NCBI GenBank assembly: GCA_023430725.1
Contig: JAEYZD010000118.1
Location: 1-33,460, forward strand
From: Bacteroidota bacterium
GTDB lineage: Bacteria; Bacteroidota; Bacteroidia; Bacteroidales; VadinHA17
DNA: 33,460 bases
Direction of reading: 5' to 3'
Position 1 is the first letter of the stretch. Each line of letters opens with the position of its first letter. Below the pieces are notes generated by a model. That model ran no database searches and was not told the DNA's origin. It saw nothing but the letters and a program-made list of their open reading frames with translations. Of this stretch, positions 23,650 to 31,544 are shown in pieces. Both the position numbers and the translations under genes were made by a program.

Positions 23650-25107
23650 ATGAAACGAAATTTCACTTTCCTCTTCACTACCCTTTTACCGGTTCTCCTC
23701 ATCACTGCCTGCCAGTCCGCCGCACAGACACGGTACTCTGCCGAAACAGAAGAGAGAATCAAACAGGTCGAGAACAATCTCGGCGACTGGGTACGTACGC
23801 AGTATGACACAATCTGGAACCTCGAGGAGAGGATGAAACACCATAACATCATGGGTGTCAGCATCGCTGTCATCCACGACTTCAAGCTTGACTGGGTAAA
23901 AAGCTACGGATGGGCCGATGTGTCGGAACAACGCCCTGTGACGGAGAAGACCCTCTTCCAGGCAGCCTCCATCAGCAAATCGCTTAACGGCGTAGGGGTT
24001 ATAAAACTGGCACAGGACGGGAAGACAGACCTTCAGGCAGATATCAATGATTACCTCACCACCTGGAAATTCCCCTATGACTCTGTCTCAAAAGGCAAAC
24101 CGATAACAATTGCCGCCCTCCTGAGCCACACGGCCGGACTTACCGTCCACGGCTTTCCCGGTTATGCGCAGGGCGACACGCTCCCAACAGTTCAGCAGAT
24201 CCTCGACGGGCAGAAGCCCGCAAACACCGAAGCTGTACGCTCGTTCATTGAGCCGGGCAGCAATGTGGTCTACTCAGGCGGCGGAACCACGATCACACAG
24301 CTTATTGTTACCGATGTCACCGGACAGCCTTATCATGAGTACATGCAAATGAATGTGCTTGACCCGATGGGGATGAAAGCCAGTTCCTACATGCAGCCGC
24401 CAGCCGGCTCAGAAAGTGAGCTGCTGGCCACGGGATATAAACCTGACGGCACACCTGTGGAAGGCAAATATCATATCTATCCGGAACAGGCACCGGCCGG
24501 ACTGTGGACCACCCCTTCAGATCTGGGCAGGTATATCATTGAGACCGCACTCTCCTACAATGGCAAGTCGGAAAAAGTCCTTACACCTGAGTTCACAAAA
24601 CTGCGGCTTGATCCTGTAATGCAGGATGCCGCCCTGGGAGTGTTTGTCGCCGCGAAGGATTCAAGCTACTACTTCTCCCACGGCGGAGCCAATGAAGGCT
24701 TCACATGCTATTATGTCGGGGATGTAGTCAGTGGTAACGGGATGGTTATCATGACAAACTCGGACAACGGTTCGCTCTCCGCGGAGGTGGCCAACAGCGT
24801 CGCCACTGTCTATGGGTGGAAGGACTATTACAAGCCTGTGCTGAAGACCGTTGTGGAGGTGGATGAATCGATTCTTGAAAAGTATGTCGGCCAGTACGAA
24901 GCCGGCGGATCAACCTTTACCGCAAAAACAGAAGGAGACAAACTGCTTATAAGCCCCTATCCGGGCATATGGGTGAATGTTTACTTCACTTCTGATACAG
25001 ATTTCTTTGTCAGGGAATCACGGGACGAAATGAAATTTGTGACTGACGACAAGGGCATTGTCACCGGCTTCACCGCCAGCGGGACGATGATCAGAAAAAT
25101 TCAGTAG
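23650..25107 (+). CDS. Beta-lactamase-fold serine hydrolase, lipoprotein
   Basis: A 485-residue exported hydrolase of the class C beta-lactamase/CubicO group. A lipoprotein signal peptide ends at Cys21 (VLLITAC). The catalytic SxxK motif is S107-I-S-K110 in LFQAASISKSLNG; the second motif is YSGGG in NVVYSGGGTTITQL, where Tyr is kept but the usual YxN Asn is Gly; the third is HGGANEGF (HxG). The C-terminal 80 residues form a small beta domain resembling DUF3471. Such proteins may be esterases, D-aminopeptidases or DD-peptidases; true beta-lactamase activity is not implied. It has its own consensus promoter, and the MDR gene follows 26 nt downstream. Confidence 0.92.
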   Translation: MKRNFTFLFTTLLPVLLITACQSAAQTRYSAETEERIKQVENNLGDWVRTQYDTIWNLEERMKHHNIMGVSIAVIHDFKLDWVKSYGWADVSEQRPVTEKTLFQAASISKSLNGVGVIKLAQDGKTDLQADINDYLTTWKFPYDSVSKGKPITIAALLSHTAGLTVHGFPGYAQGDTLPTVQQILDGQKPANTEAVRSFIEPGSNVVYSGGGTTITQLIVTDVTGQPYHEYMQMNVLDPMGMKASSYMQPPAGSESELLATGYKPDGTPVEGKYHIYPEQAPAGLWTTPSDLGRYIIETALSYNGKSEKVLTPEFTKLRLDPVMQDAALGVFVAAKDSSYYFSHGGANEGFTCYYVGDVVSGNGMVIMTNSDNGSLSAEVANSVATVYGWKDYYKPVLKTVVEVDESILEKYVGQYEAGGSTFTAKTEGDKLLISPYPGIWVNVYFTSDTDFFVRESRDEMKFVTDDKGIVTGFTASGTMIRKIQ

Positions 25108-25133
25108 TCTCTTCCGCATATGTTAAATGAATC

Positions 25134-26078
25134 ATGAAAGCATACTATTCAACCGCATACGGAGGATCTGAAGCTTCAGTTTTCGGAGTTCTTCCGGACC
25201 CTGTGGCAGGACCTGGGCAACTGCTCATTGAAGTAAAAGCTGTCTCCATCAACCCGGTCGACTGGAAGATAAAGCAGGGCGTTGCGAGGCTTGTCTCCGG
25301 CTTCCGGTTTCCCCGCATCTTCGGTGCCGATTTTGCCGGTATCGTAAGAGAGACCGGCGAAGGAGTCACCGGTATCACGCAGGGCGACAGGGTTTACGGA
25401 TCGAAGGGAACAGTCTTCAACAGACACGGAGCCCTGGCAGAACTAAGGGCGCTGGAGCAAAAATATGTAAGACCGATCCCGGAAGGGATGACATATGAGG
25501 AGGCAGCATCCCTGCCTGTTGCAGCTCTTACTGCCCTCAACGGCCTGAGAATATGCGGTGTCGGGAATGGCACTGAGGTGCTCATCAACGGCGGCACCGG
25601 CGGCGTCGGACACTTTGCCGTGCAGATAGCAAAGGCCAGGGGCGCTGTCGTAACCGCAACCTGCAGCAAGGCAAACATGGACCTTGCTCTGAGCTTCGGG
25701 GCAGATAAGGTCATTGGTTACGGCAGGGAAGAAATGGCTGCCTGCACCACGAAATTCGATGCCATAATGGACGCCTACGGCAAGATGACCCCAGGCCTCA
25801 TCCGCCGGCTGCTTAAACGGGGTGGCACATATGTCTCTACCCTTTATATTCCTCCGCCATACCTGACGATACTGATTACCAGACTCTTCCACGGCAGAAA
25901 GCTGGCCTCTGCAAATATGAGGAGATTGCCGGAGGACTGGAAGGAACTTGAGGAGCTCTTTGTAACCGGTAAACTCAAACCATTCATCGAAAATATCTTT
26001 CCCCTGAAGGATGCAGCCGATGCATTCGACCTTGCAGTCAATGGCAAACCACGCGGAAAGATCATGGTCACCGTCTGA
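25134..26078 (+). CDS. NAD(P)-dependent MDR oxidoreductase, quinone reductase-like
   Basis: A 314-residue zinc-independent MDR enzyme and paralogue of the one at 566-1504. It has the GroES-like domain (SINPVDWKIKQG, RIFGADFAGIVRETGEGV) and a Rossmann domain with LINGGTGGVGHFAVQIAKARGAVVTATC, where the NADPH-type motif is clear. YEEAASLPVAALTALNGL is the conserved hinge. No structural or catalytic zinc ligands are seen. The substrate is unknown; reduction of quinones or reactive enones is typical. It begins 26 nt after the serine hydrolase and is followed by a strong terminator, so the two may be co-transcribed despite unrelated functions. Confidence 0.92.
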   Translation: MKAYYSTAYGGSEASVFGVLPDPVAGPGQLLIEVKAVSINPVDWKIKQGVARLVSGFRFPRIFGADFAGIVRETGEGVTGITQGDRVYGSKGTVFNRHGALAELRALEQKYVRPIPEGMTYEEAASLPVAALTALNGLRICGVGNGTEVLINGGTGGVGHFAVQIAKARGAVVTATCSKANMDLALSFGADKVIGYGREEMAACTTKFDAIMDAYGKMTPGLIRRLLKRGGTYVSTLYIPPPYLTILITRLFHGRKLASANMRRLPEDWKELEELFVTGKLKPFIENIFPLKDAADAFDLAVNGKPRGKIMVTV

Positions 26079-26147
26079 GGGTCCGATCCAGCGACCGGGC
26101 AGTTAATAGAATCAGGTCCGGTGATAGCACTGTCAGGCAATGAACAG

Positions 26148-26191
26148 GAGTACCTGCCCGCGGGTCTGACACGGCGCGGGGTACTCTTTTT
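26148..26191 (+). terminator. Intrinsic terminator after the MDR gene
   Basis: GAGTAC and GTACTC form the lower stem and CCCGCG and CGCGGG the upper stem, with a 3-nt bulge (CTG) and a 12-nt loop. TTTTT follows directly. It separates the MDR gene from the GH31 gene. Confidence 0.82.
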
Positions 26192-26269
26192 GTCCAACAA
26201 CATGCTTGGGAGTACAAAATATCTTCATATTTTTCTACAGCTTTGTACCAGGTTAACACAAAATTATCC

Positions 26270-28675
26270 ATGCAGATGAAACCTGGAAAAACTCGAATCC
26301 TGTGTGCCCTTGTCGCATCAGTATTGCTGGTCTCATGCAATAAGCAGTACACAAAAACAGAATATGGCATCAAAGCCGAAATCGGATCAACCGTTACGGA
26401 GATACAATTCTTTTCACCTGAAATTGTACGCATCGTGAAATCCGAAAAGGGATTTGATTTTAAGAAAACCAGCCTCTCTGTCATAAAAGAGCCTCGGAAG
26501 GTCTCCTTTTCAGTGACAGGTAACGACAGCACAATAGTTGCCACCACTGACATGATAGCTGTAAAAATCGATATCGCAACGGGTGCAGTTTCATTTGTAT
26601 CACCCGATGGGAAGATATTGCTCACCGAAATGGCAAACGGAGCCTCCTTCACGGCAAAAGAAGATCTCGGAGAGGCAACGTTCGCTGTGAAACAGTCATT
26701 TACCCTTGACAGGGATGAGCAGGTCTATGGCCTGGGGCAGTTCCAGAAAGGGAAAATGTCACAGAGAAACCAGGAACTGAAAATGGTCCAGGAGATCCTC
26801 GAGACCGCCGTACCCTTTATGCTTTCAACCAAAGGATACGGACTTTTCTGGGATAATTACTCCCCTACAGTGTTTAAGGACAACCCTGACACTACATCAT
26901 TTGACTCGGAAGTGGGCGACTGCATAGATTATTACTTCATGACAGGTGAAAATGCGGACGGAGTGATTGCGAACATGCGCGATTTAACCGGGGAGGTTCC
27001 AATGATGCCTTACTGGACCTACGGATACTGGCAGAGTAAGGAACGGTATAGAAGCCAGGACGAGACTGTAGGGGTGGTTAAGAAATACCGGGAACTGGGA
27101 ATCCCTGTCGACGGAATTATCCAGGACTGGCAGTACTGGGGTGATAACTACTACTGGAATGCCATGGAGTTTCTGAATCCGGCTTTCCCGGACCCGCAGA
27201 AAATGATTGATGAGGTTCACGATCTGAACGCCCATATGATCATTTCATGCTGGGCATCGTTTGGCTCAAAAACCAAACAGTACGCCATCATGAAAGACAA
27301 AGGAATGCTGTTTGATTTAAGAACATGGCCGCTGGTGCCTGAGGGCGACAGTGCAGTCAAGGTATATGATGCCTACAATCCCGAAGCTCGTGACATATAC
27401 TGGGATTACCTCAACAGAGGGATTTTCTCATTGGGAATGGACGGCTGGTGGCTCGACTCATCCGAGCCTGACCATTTTGAAAGAAAGGAAAGCGATCTTG
27501 ACAATAAAACTTACCTGGGCTCCTTCAGACGGGTTCGCAATGCCTACCCGATTGTCCACGTGGGAGGGATAGCAGATCATCAGAAAGAAACAGATAAATC
27601 AAAACGGGTATTTATCCTTACCAGGTCAGCCTTTGCAGGCCAGCAGCGTTACTCCGCCAACTCCTGGTCGGGGGATGTCGTGGCTGACTGGCAGTCGCTC
27701 CGCAATCAGATCTCTGCCGGTTTGAATTTCTCCCTCACCGGGATACCTCACTGGAACAGCGACATCGGAGGATTCTTTCTCTGGCTTTTTCCCGAGGGAT
27801 ATAAGAACAAGGCATATCACGAGCTCTATGTCCGCTGGATGCAGTTTGGCGCTTTCTGCCCGATGATGCGTTCGCACGGGACCGATACGCCCCGCGAACT
27901 ATGGTATTACGGCGAAGAGGGCGACTGGGCATATGATGCAATGAAAAAAATGATTGACCTGCGATACAGCATCCTCCCGTACATTTATTCCACATCATGG
28001 GATGTATCCAGGAACAATTCAACCATGATGCGTGCCCTTATGATGGACTTTGCGGGGGACAAAGACGCACTGGATATTGACGACCAGTACATGTTCGGGA
28101 AGAACATCCTTGTATGCCCGGTAACAGAGCCAATGTATGTGGGATACAGAAAGGACAAGAACAGGTACTTCGCGGAAAAGGAAGATTTCAGCAAAGTCAA
28201 ATCCACGGAGGTCTACCTCCCGGCAGGTAATAAATGGTTCGATTTCTGGACGGGTGCTGAACTGGAGGGCGGACAGACAGTGGAAAGAGATGCCCCGATT
28301 GACATTCTGCCGCTCTATGTGAAGGCAGGCTCAATAATACCGTACGGACCTGAAGTACAGTATGCAAATGAAAAGGTTGATCCGCTGACAATTCGCGTTT
28401 ATCCCGGAGCTGATGCCTCCTTTACCCTTTACGATGACGAACGGGATAATTACAATTACGAGGAGGGGGCCTATGCCACAGTGGAAATGAATTGGAATGA
28501 CGCATCACAGACCCTTGTGATTGAAGCCCGGAAGGGTGATTATGCGGGGATGCCTGAAAGCATAAAAATGCTGATTGTCAAAGTCAGGGAGGGGAATGGG
28601 ACCGGACTGCCATACAAGGATCAGATTGACAGGGAAATTACATATACCGGTGAAAGGATAGAGATCAGACTCTGA
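26270..28675 (+). CDS. Glycoside hydrolase family 31, lipoprotein
   Basis: An 801-residue retaining alpha-glycosidase. A lipoprotein signal (ILCALVASVLLVSC) predicts a periplasmic or surface location. An N-terminal mutarotase-like beta domain (about 30-225) precedes the TIM barrel (about 235-585). The catalytic nucleophile is Asp396 in GWWLDSSEPD, and the acid/base is Asp469 in SWSGDVVADW. The VDGIIQDWQYWG and HWNSDIGGFF blocks are typical. C-terminal beta domains contain LPLYVKAGSIIPYGPEVQ and a DUF5110-like part. Specificity (alpha-glucoside, alpha-xyloside or other) cannot be settled. The frame reaches a TTG at 26243, but ATG 26270 or 26276 gives the proper signal peptide. No other carbohydrate gene is adjacent. 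Confidence 0.95.
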   Translation: MQMKPGKTRILCALVASVLLVSCNKQYTKTEYGIKAEIGSTVTEIQFFSPEIVRIVKSEKGFDFKKTSLSVIKEPRKVSFSVTGNDSTIVATTDMIAVKIDIATGAVSFVSPDGKILLTEMANGASFTAKEDLGEATFAVKQSFTLDRDEQVYGLGQFQKGKMSQRNQELKMVQEILETAVPFMLSTKGYGLFWDNYSPTVFKDNPDTTSFDSEVGDCIDYYFMTGENADGVIANMRDLTGEVPMMPYWTYGYWQSKERYRSQDETVGVVKKYRELGIPVDGIIQDWQYWGDNYYWNAMEFLNPAFPDPQKMIDEVHDLNAHMIISCWASFGSKTKQYAIMKDKGMLFDLRTWPLVPEGDSAVKVYDAYNPEARDIYWDYLNRGIFSLGMDGWWLDSSEPDHFERKESDLDNKTYLGSFRRVRNAYPIVHVGGIADHQKETDKSKRVFILTRSAFAGQQRYSANSWSGDVVADWQSLRNQISAGLNFSLTGIPHWNSDIGGFFLWLFPEGYKNKAYHELYVRWMQFGAFCPMMRSHGTDTPRELWYYGEEGDWAYDAMKKMIDLRYSILPYIYSTSWDVSRNNSTMMRALMMDFAGDKDALDIDDQYMFGKNILVCPVTEPMYVGYRKDKNRYFAEKEDFSKVKSTEVYLPAGNKWFDFWTGAELEGGQTVERDAPIDILPLYVKAGSIIPYGPEVQYANEKVDPLTIRVYPGADASFTLYDDERDNYNYEEGAYATVEMNWNDASQTLVIEARKGDYAGMPESIKMLIVKVREGNGTGLPYKDQIDREITYTGERIEIRL

Positions 28676-28891
28676 TTGGCTGAAGGGCGACTTTTCTATT
28701 GACCCGGACACATAGTTCAACTTCTTCGTGGTGATATTTCTTTAGAAATTGACTACTGTTACCTGGTCAAATTTCGTGCGAGAAGTTCATAATCTGATTT
28801 TTTGGCCTCAGAAATATTAATAGACCTGATTTCCATAGTCCTGGGAAATAACTTTGCCTGAAGATGTTTGTTATAATGCAATATGCTCATA

Positions 28892-29656
28892 ATGAAACGA
28901 ACCACTTTTTTTCTGAAAGCACTTCTCCTGGCAGCCTTTCCGGTTATGCTTAGCACAGAAATCTCTGCACAGGGTGAACCTACGGGGCCGGGACAGGCTC
29001 CCATACTCCCGGTACCGGGATATGTTATCTACAGCAACAGTGACACAGTATGGGGTAACCTTACCTGGTCACTTAAGTACGTCGAAAACAATCCGGTTGA
29101 AATTAAATTCACTCCCGACAATGGCACAAAGCAGACCCTCTCTGCGGGAGAGATTCTGGGCTTCGGTAACCAGATTACGGCATGGATTGGTGAGGATGAT
29201 ATGGCTGCCAGGATACCGTTGCCCCCGGAAGATTATGTCAGCCTCCCATCATGGAAGAAAAAGGAGCCTGTCTTCATGAACCGGCTGATAACAGGAAGGG
29301 TGACTGTGTTCATGAACAGGGCAAGCATTGGGATGAGTACATCACGTGTTGAGACAAGATCGAGGATAGACGGTATTGGTTTCACCTGGGCACCGGGTGA
29401 AGGGCTCAGCATCGGCCCCACCTACCGTACTGATTACCGGATTATCGAGGGAAAGTCAAGATTCACGAGCTATTTCGTGGTGAAGGACGGCGGTGAGATG
29501 ATTAAGGTAGAGAAGGATAACTATGATCCTGTGCTGGATGAGCTTTTCGGCGACTGCCCCGCGATGCAGGATGAGTTCGCCAGGAATCCCGACCTTAAAA
29601 AGTTCAAAAACTTCATGATCCTCACTGAGGTCTATAACCGGCTCTGTTCTTTGTAA
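28892..29656 (+). CDS. Exported protein of unknown function
   Basis: A 254-residue secreted protein with a clear signal peptide (MKRTTFFLKALLLAAFPVMLSTEISAQ). The mature part begins with GYVIYSNSDTVWGNLTW and then VEIKFTPDNGTKQTLSAGEILGFG. This layout recurs in a widespread Bacteroidota family of periplasmic proteins of unknown function, in which a short beta domain reads a GD-T--G motif and is followed by a helical C-terminus (here PVLDELFGDCPAMQDEFARNPDLKKFKNFMILTEVYNRLC). ATG 28883, nine bases upstream, is in the same frame. The gene stands alone, with 207 nt before it holding no other convincing feature apart from a one-mismatch -7 box (GATGTTTG, 28863-28870). Confidence 0.78.
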   Translation: MKRTTFFLKALLLAAFPVMLSTEISAQGEPTGPGQAPILPVPGYVIYSNSDTVWGNLTWSLKYVENNPVEIKFTPDNGTKQTLSAGEILGFGNQITAWIGEDDMAARIPLPPEDYVSLPSWKKKEPVFMNRLITGRVTVFMNRASIGMSTSRVETRSRIDGIGFTWAPGEGLSIGPTYRTDYRIIEGKSRFTSYFVVKDGGEMIKVEKDNYDPVLDELFGDCPAMQDEFARNPDLKKFKNFMILTEVYNRLCSL

Positions 29657-29680
29657 CCCTTAAGCCGGAACCCTTAAATA

Positions 29681-29760
29681 ATAGCGGCGGCCATTATCTC
29701 TACGAGGTTATCCTCATACGCTGGCTGCAGCCATTATCTCTGCCCATACAAGTTCATACG
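29681..29760. repeat. Diverged 40-bp tandem duplication at the 3' end of the HTH gene
   Basis: Units 29681-29720 and 29721-29760 share ccattatctc and tcatacg at an exact 40-nt offset, with 26 of 40 positions identical by my count. Read on the minus strand, both encode versions of YE----EIMAAA, but in different frames because 40 is not a multiple of 3. The HTH gene's TGA stop lies at 29716-29714, within the distal unit. Confidence 0.6.
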
Positions 29761-30349
29761 GCGGTATAAGTGGCGGGACTGCTGCCTTCTGCAACCGGAT
29801 TCTGAAAGGTCTGCTTTCTACTCTGCAACGGTTCTCCTCCATATCGGCTGAAAGCCAATCATCCGCATTCGACTCTTCCTTGATCACCTGCGCCTTAACC
29901 TTAATCGCTTCATCATTAACCTGATTTCTGACACTTAACCCGGATTCCGGCTCATACTTTCTGCCAATGAGCCCGCTCAGCTTCTCCATGATGATCTCCA
30001 TCTCCGGGTGATTCACCTTGCCCCTCAGCTTCTGCAGCAGCACCAGTATCTGCTCTGCCAGACCGGCATCGGTGATGCGGATGCTCAGAATCGAGTACTC
30101 CGGATCAGAATAAAAATATAATCCCCCCTCCTGCTTTATCGGTGCATTGAACCCCAGTATGTCGCTGCGCATGACGCGGATGTCATCCCTGATTGTCCTC
30201 TCCGAGACGCCGGAATACCTCCCGCGGTCCTCTGCCAGCGCCTCCGAGCACCTCTCCCGCAGCTCATCAACAGACCACCGTCGCTTCCCCCCGAAGAGGC
30301 AGGAGTTGATTGTTTTGTATCTGATGAGTGCGTTCAGGTTGGCCGGCAT
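29714..30349 (-). CDS. HTH regulator of the YafY/WYL type lacking a WYL domain
   Basis: A 211-residue protein whose first 125 residues match the N-terminal DNA-binding part of Bacteroidota WYL regulators: PANLNALIRYKTINSCL, an HTH with VSERTIRDDIRVMRSDILGFNAPI, then YFYSDPEYSILSIRITDAGLAEQILVLLQKL. The WYL ligand-binding domain that normally follows is absent. In its place are about 85 residues with a hydrophilic linker and a C-terminal IPPYELVWAEIMAAASV, which appears repeated out of frame just downstream. It is divergent from the ARPP-1-like gene with 88 nt between, so autoregulation and control of that gene are plausible. Whether it is a complete regulator or one that lost its sensor domain is unclear. 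Confidence 0.8.
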   Translation of the reverse strand: MPANLNALIRYKTINSCLFGGKRRWSVDELRERCSEALAEDRGRYSGVSERTIRDDIRVMRSDILGFNAPIKQEGGLYFYSDPEYSILSIRITDAGLAEQILVLLQKLRGKVNHPEMEIIMEKLSGLIGRKYEPESGLSVRNQVNDEAIKVKAQVIKEESNADDWLSADMEENRCRVESRPFRIRLQKAAVPPLIPPYELVWAEIMAAASV

Positions 30350-30412
30350 GACAATTCTTTTTTAAATGCAGAAAGAGTGCAGTGGCGTGGTTTTTCTTTG
30401 CCCACAGTTTAA

Positions 30413-30427
30413 AATTAATAATTAATT
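30413..30427. promoter_or_regulatory. AT-rich dyad in the HTH/ARPP-1-like intergenic region
   Basis: AATTAAT-A-ATTAATT is a perfect 7-bp inverted repeat around one base, ending 10 nt before ATG 30438. It is a plausible operator for the divergently encoded HTH protein, although AT-rich dyads of this size can arise by chance. Confidence 0.3.
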
Positions 30428-30437
30428 CCACGAAACC

Positions 30438-31373
30438 ATGAAGACAAAAGCGATCCATTTCACAGCCTTCGGCAATGCAGCCCTAGTGCAGGTCAGCAGC
30501 GAGCCCCTCACATTGTTCCCTTTCCATCCTGCCGGGCCGGCCATTAAAAGCGGCGGCCTCATCATCTCCGAGCTGACAGCCTCGGGGTCTGTGGGCCAGC
30601 TCGCCGCCCTCAACCAGACCTCAGACTACCTCCTCCTCACCGATGCCGATGTCCTCACCGGAGCAAAGCAGAACAGGGTTGTCAATCGCTCCGTGCTTCT
30701 GGCTCCCATGGGCAAGACAGTCATAGAGGTCTCGTGCGTTGAGCGTCTCCGCTGGAACTACAGGTCCGCCTCGTTCAGCACCCCCGGCACTGTGGCCGAT
30801 CCGGGACTGCGGGGCAGGAAGGCGGGCACCTTCTCACGCATGAAATCTGAGCATGAGATGGATTTCCGTGACACGCAGGGCGAAGTATGGGACCATGTAA
30901 GCGCGAACCTTGCGTGCGAGGGGGTGCGTAGCCAGACGGAGAGTTACGAGGAACTGCTGCAGGTCAGGATGCAGAAGGCGGAGCGGGCTTTCCCGGAATG
31001 CAATCCCGAAAAGGGATGCAACGGCCTGGTCGTCATCATCGACGGGAAGGTAATATCGGCCGACCTCTTCGGCAATGAGGAGTCTTACCGCTATTATTTC
31101 CCGATGCTTCGTGACGCCGCCTTCACCCTTTCGCGCCCCGGCGCAAATAAAAAGCAGATCGACGTACACGAGGCGTACTTTAAGACAATGGAGGCCATCG
31201 ACGAATTCAGTGATGCAGTCAGACACCCCGAAGAGTCACATCCCGGCGCCGGCACTCTGAATATGGTTGAAACAGAACGCCTTGTAGGGTTCAGTCTGAT
31301 CCACATGGACGAGATGATTCACAATGCACTCTTCGCCAGGCAGGATCCGGCAACAAGGCTGCTCGCCGAATAA
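30438..31373 (+). CDS. ARPP-1/DUF6569-like protein, possible ADP-ribose/NAD-related function
   Basis: A 311-residue cytoplasmic protein without a signal peptide. It carries LLLTDADVLTGAKQNRVVNRSVLLAPMGKTVIEVSCVERLRWNYRS, with conserved QNR and SCVE-RW motifs, then NGLVVIIDGKVISADLFGNEESYRYYFPMLRDAAF. I recall these as the pattern of the ARPP-1 domain (DUF6569), named for its association with ADP-ribosylglycohydrolases and other NAD/ADP-ribose genes. The enzymatic activity is not established. It faces a divergent YafY-type HTH regulator, a neighbour that could control it. The middle segment (residues 115-190) is basic and low in hydrophobics. The assignment rests on memory of the motifs and needs a profile search to confirm. 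Confidence 0.7.
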   Translation: MKTKAIHFTAFGNAALVQVSSEPLTLFPFHPAGPAIKSGGLIISELTASGSVGQLAALNQTSDYLLLTDADVLTGAKQNRVVNRSVLLAPMGKTVIEVSCVERLRWNYRSASFSTPGTVADPGLRGRKAGTFSRMKSEHEMDFRDTQGEVWDHVSANLACEGVRSQTESYEELLQVRMQKAERAFPECNPEKGCNGLVVIIDGKVISADLFGNEESYRYYFPMLRDAAFTLSRPGANKKQIDVHEAYFKTMEAIDEFSDAVRHPEESHPGAGTLNMVETERLVGFSLIHMDEMIHNALFARQDPATRLLAE

Positions 31374-31473
31374 ATATCACATCACGGCCCGGACCTGTGC
31401 CCCTTCGCGGAGCAGCATGGGCTACTTCCAGTTTAATGCCAATTACTCAGGATTGTCTGCTTTCGACTGAATA

Positions 31474-31494
31474 TATCAGCTCCGGAGACTGATA
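31474..31494. terminator. Hairpin between convergent genes (weak terminator candidate)
   Basis: TATCAG and CTGATA flank the palindrome CTCCGGAG with a single extra A, giving a compact stem. It lies between the convergent ARPP-1-like and antiporter genes. No strong T-run follows on either strand, so the terminator function is uncertain. Confidence 0.35.
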
Positions 31495-31544
31495 ATTTGC
31501 GAGAGTTACAATTAGAGTTTTAGAGTTAGGTACCATGCCAGGGT

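Noticed and set aside
26068..26652. 194-codon minus-strand frame
   Set aside because: It crosses the terminator at 26148-26191 and runs antisense to the GH31 signal-peptide region.
28735..28749. ATTTCT-TT-AGAAAT hairpin after GH31 as a terminator
   Set aside because: The stem is short, AT-only and has a 2-nt loop, so it is unlikely to be stable.
28759..29004. 81-codon minus-strand frame before the exported protein
   Set aside because: Half of it is antisense to the 28892 gene; the remaining part has a plausible but unrecognised helical peptide and no promoter or homology clue.
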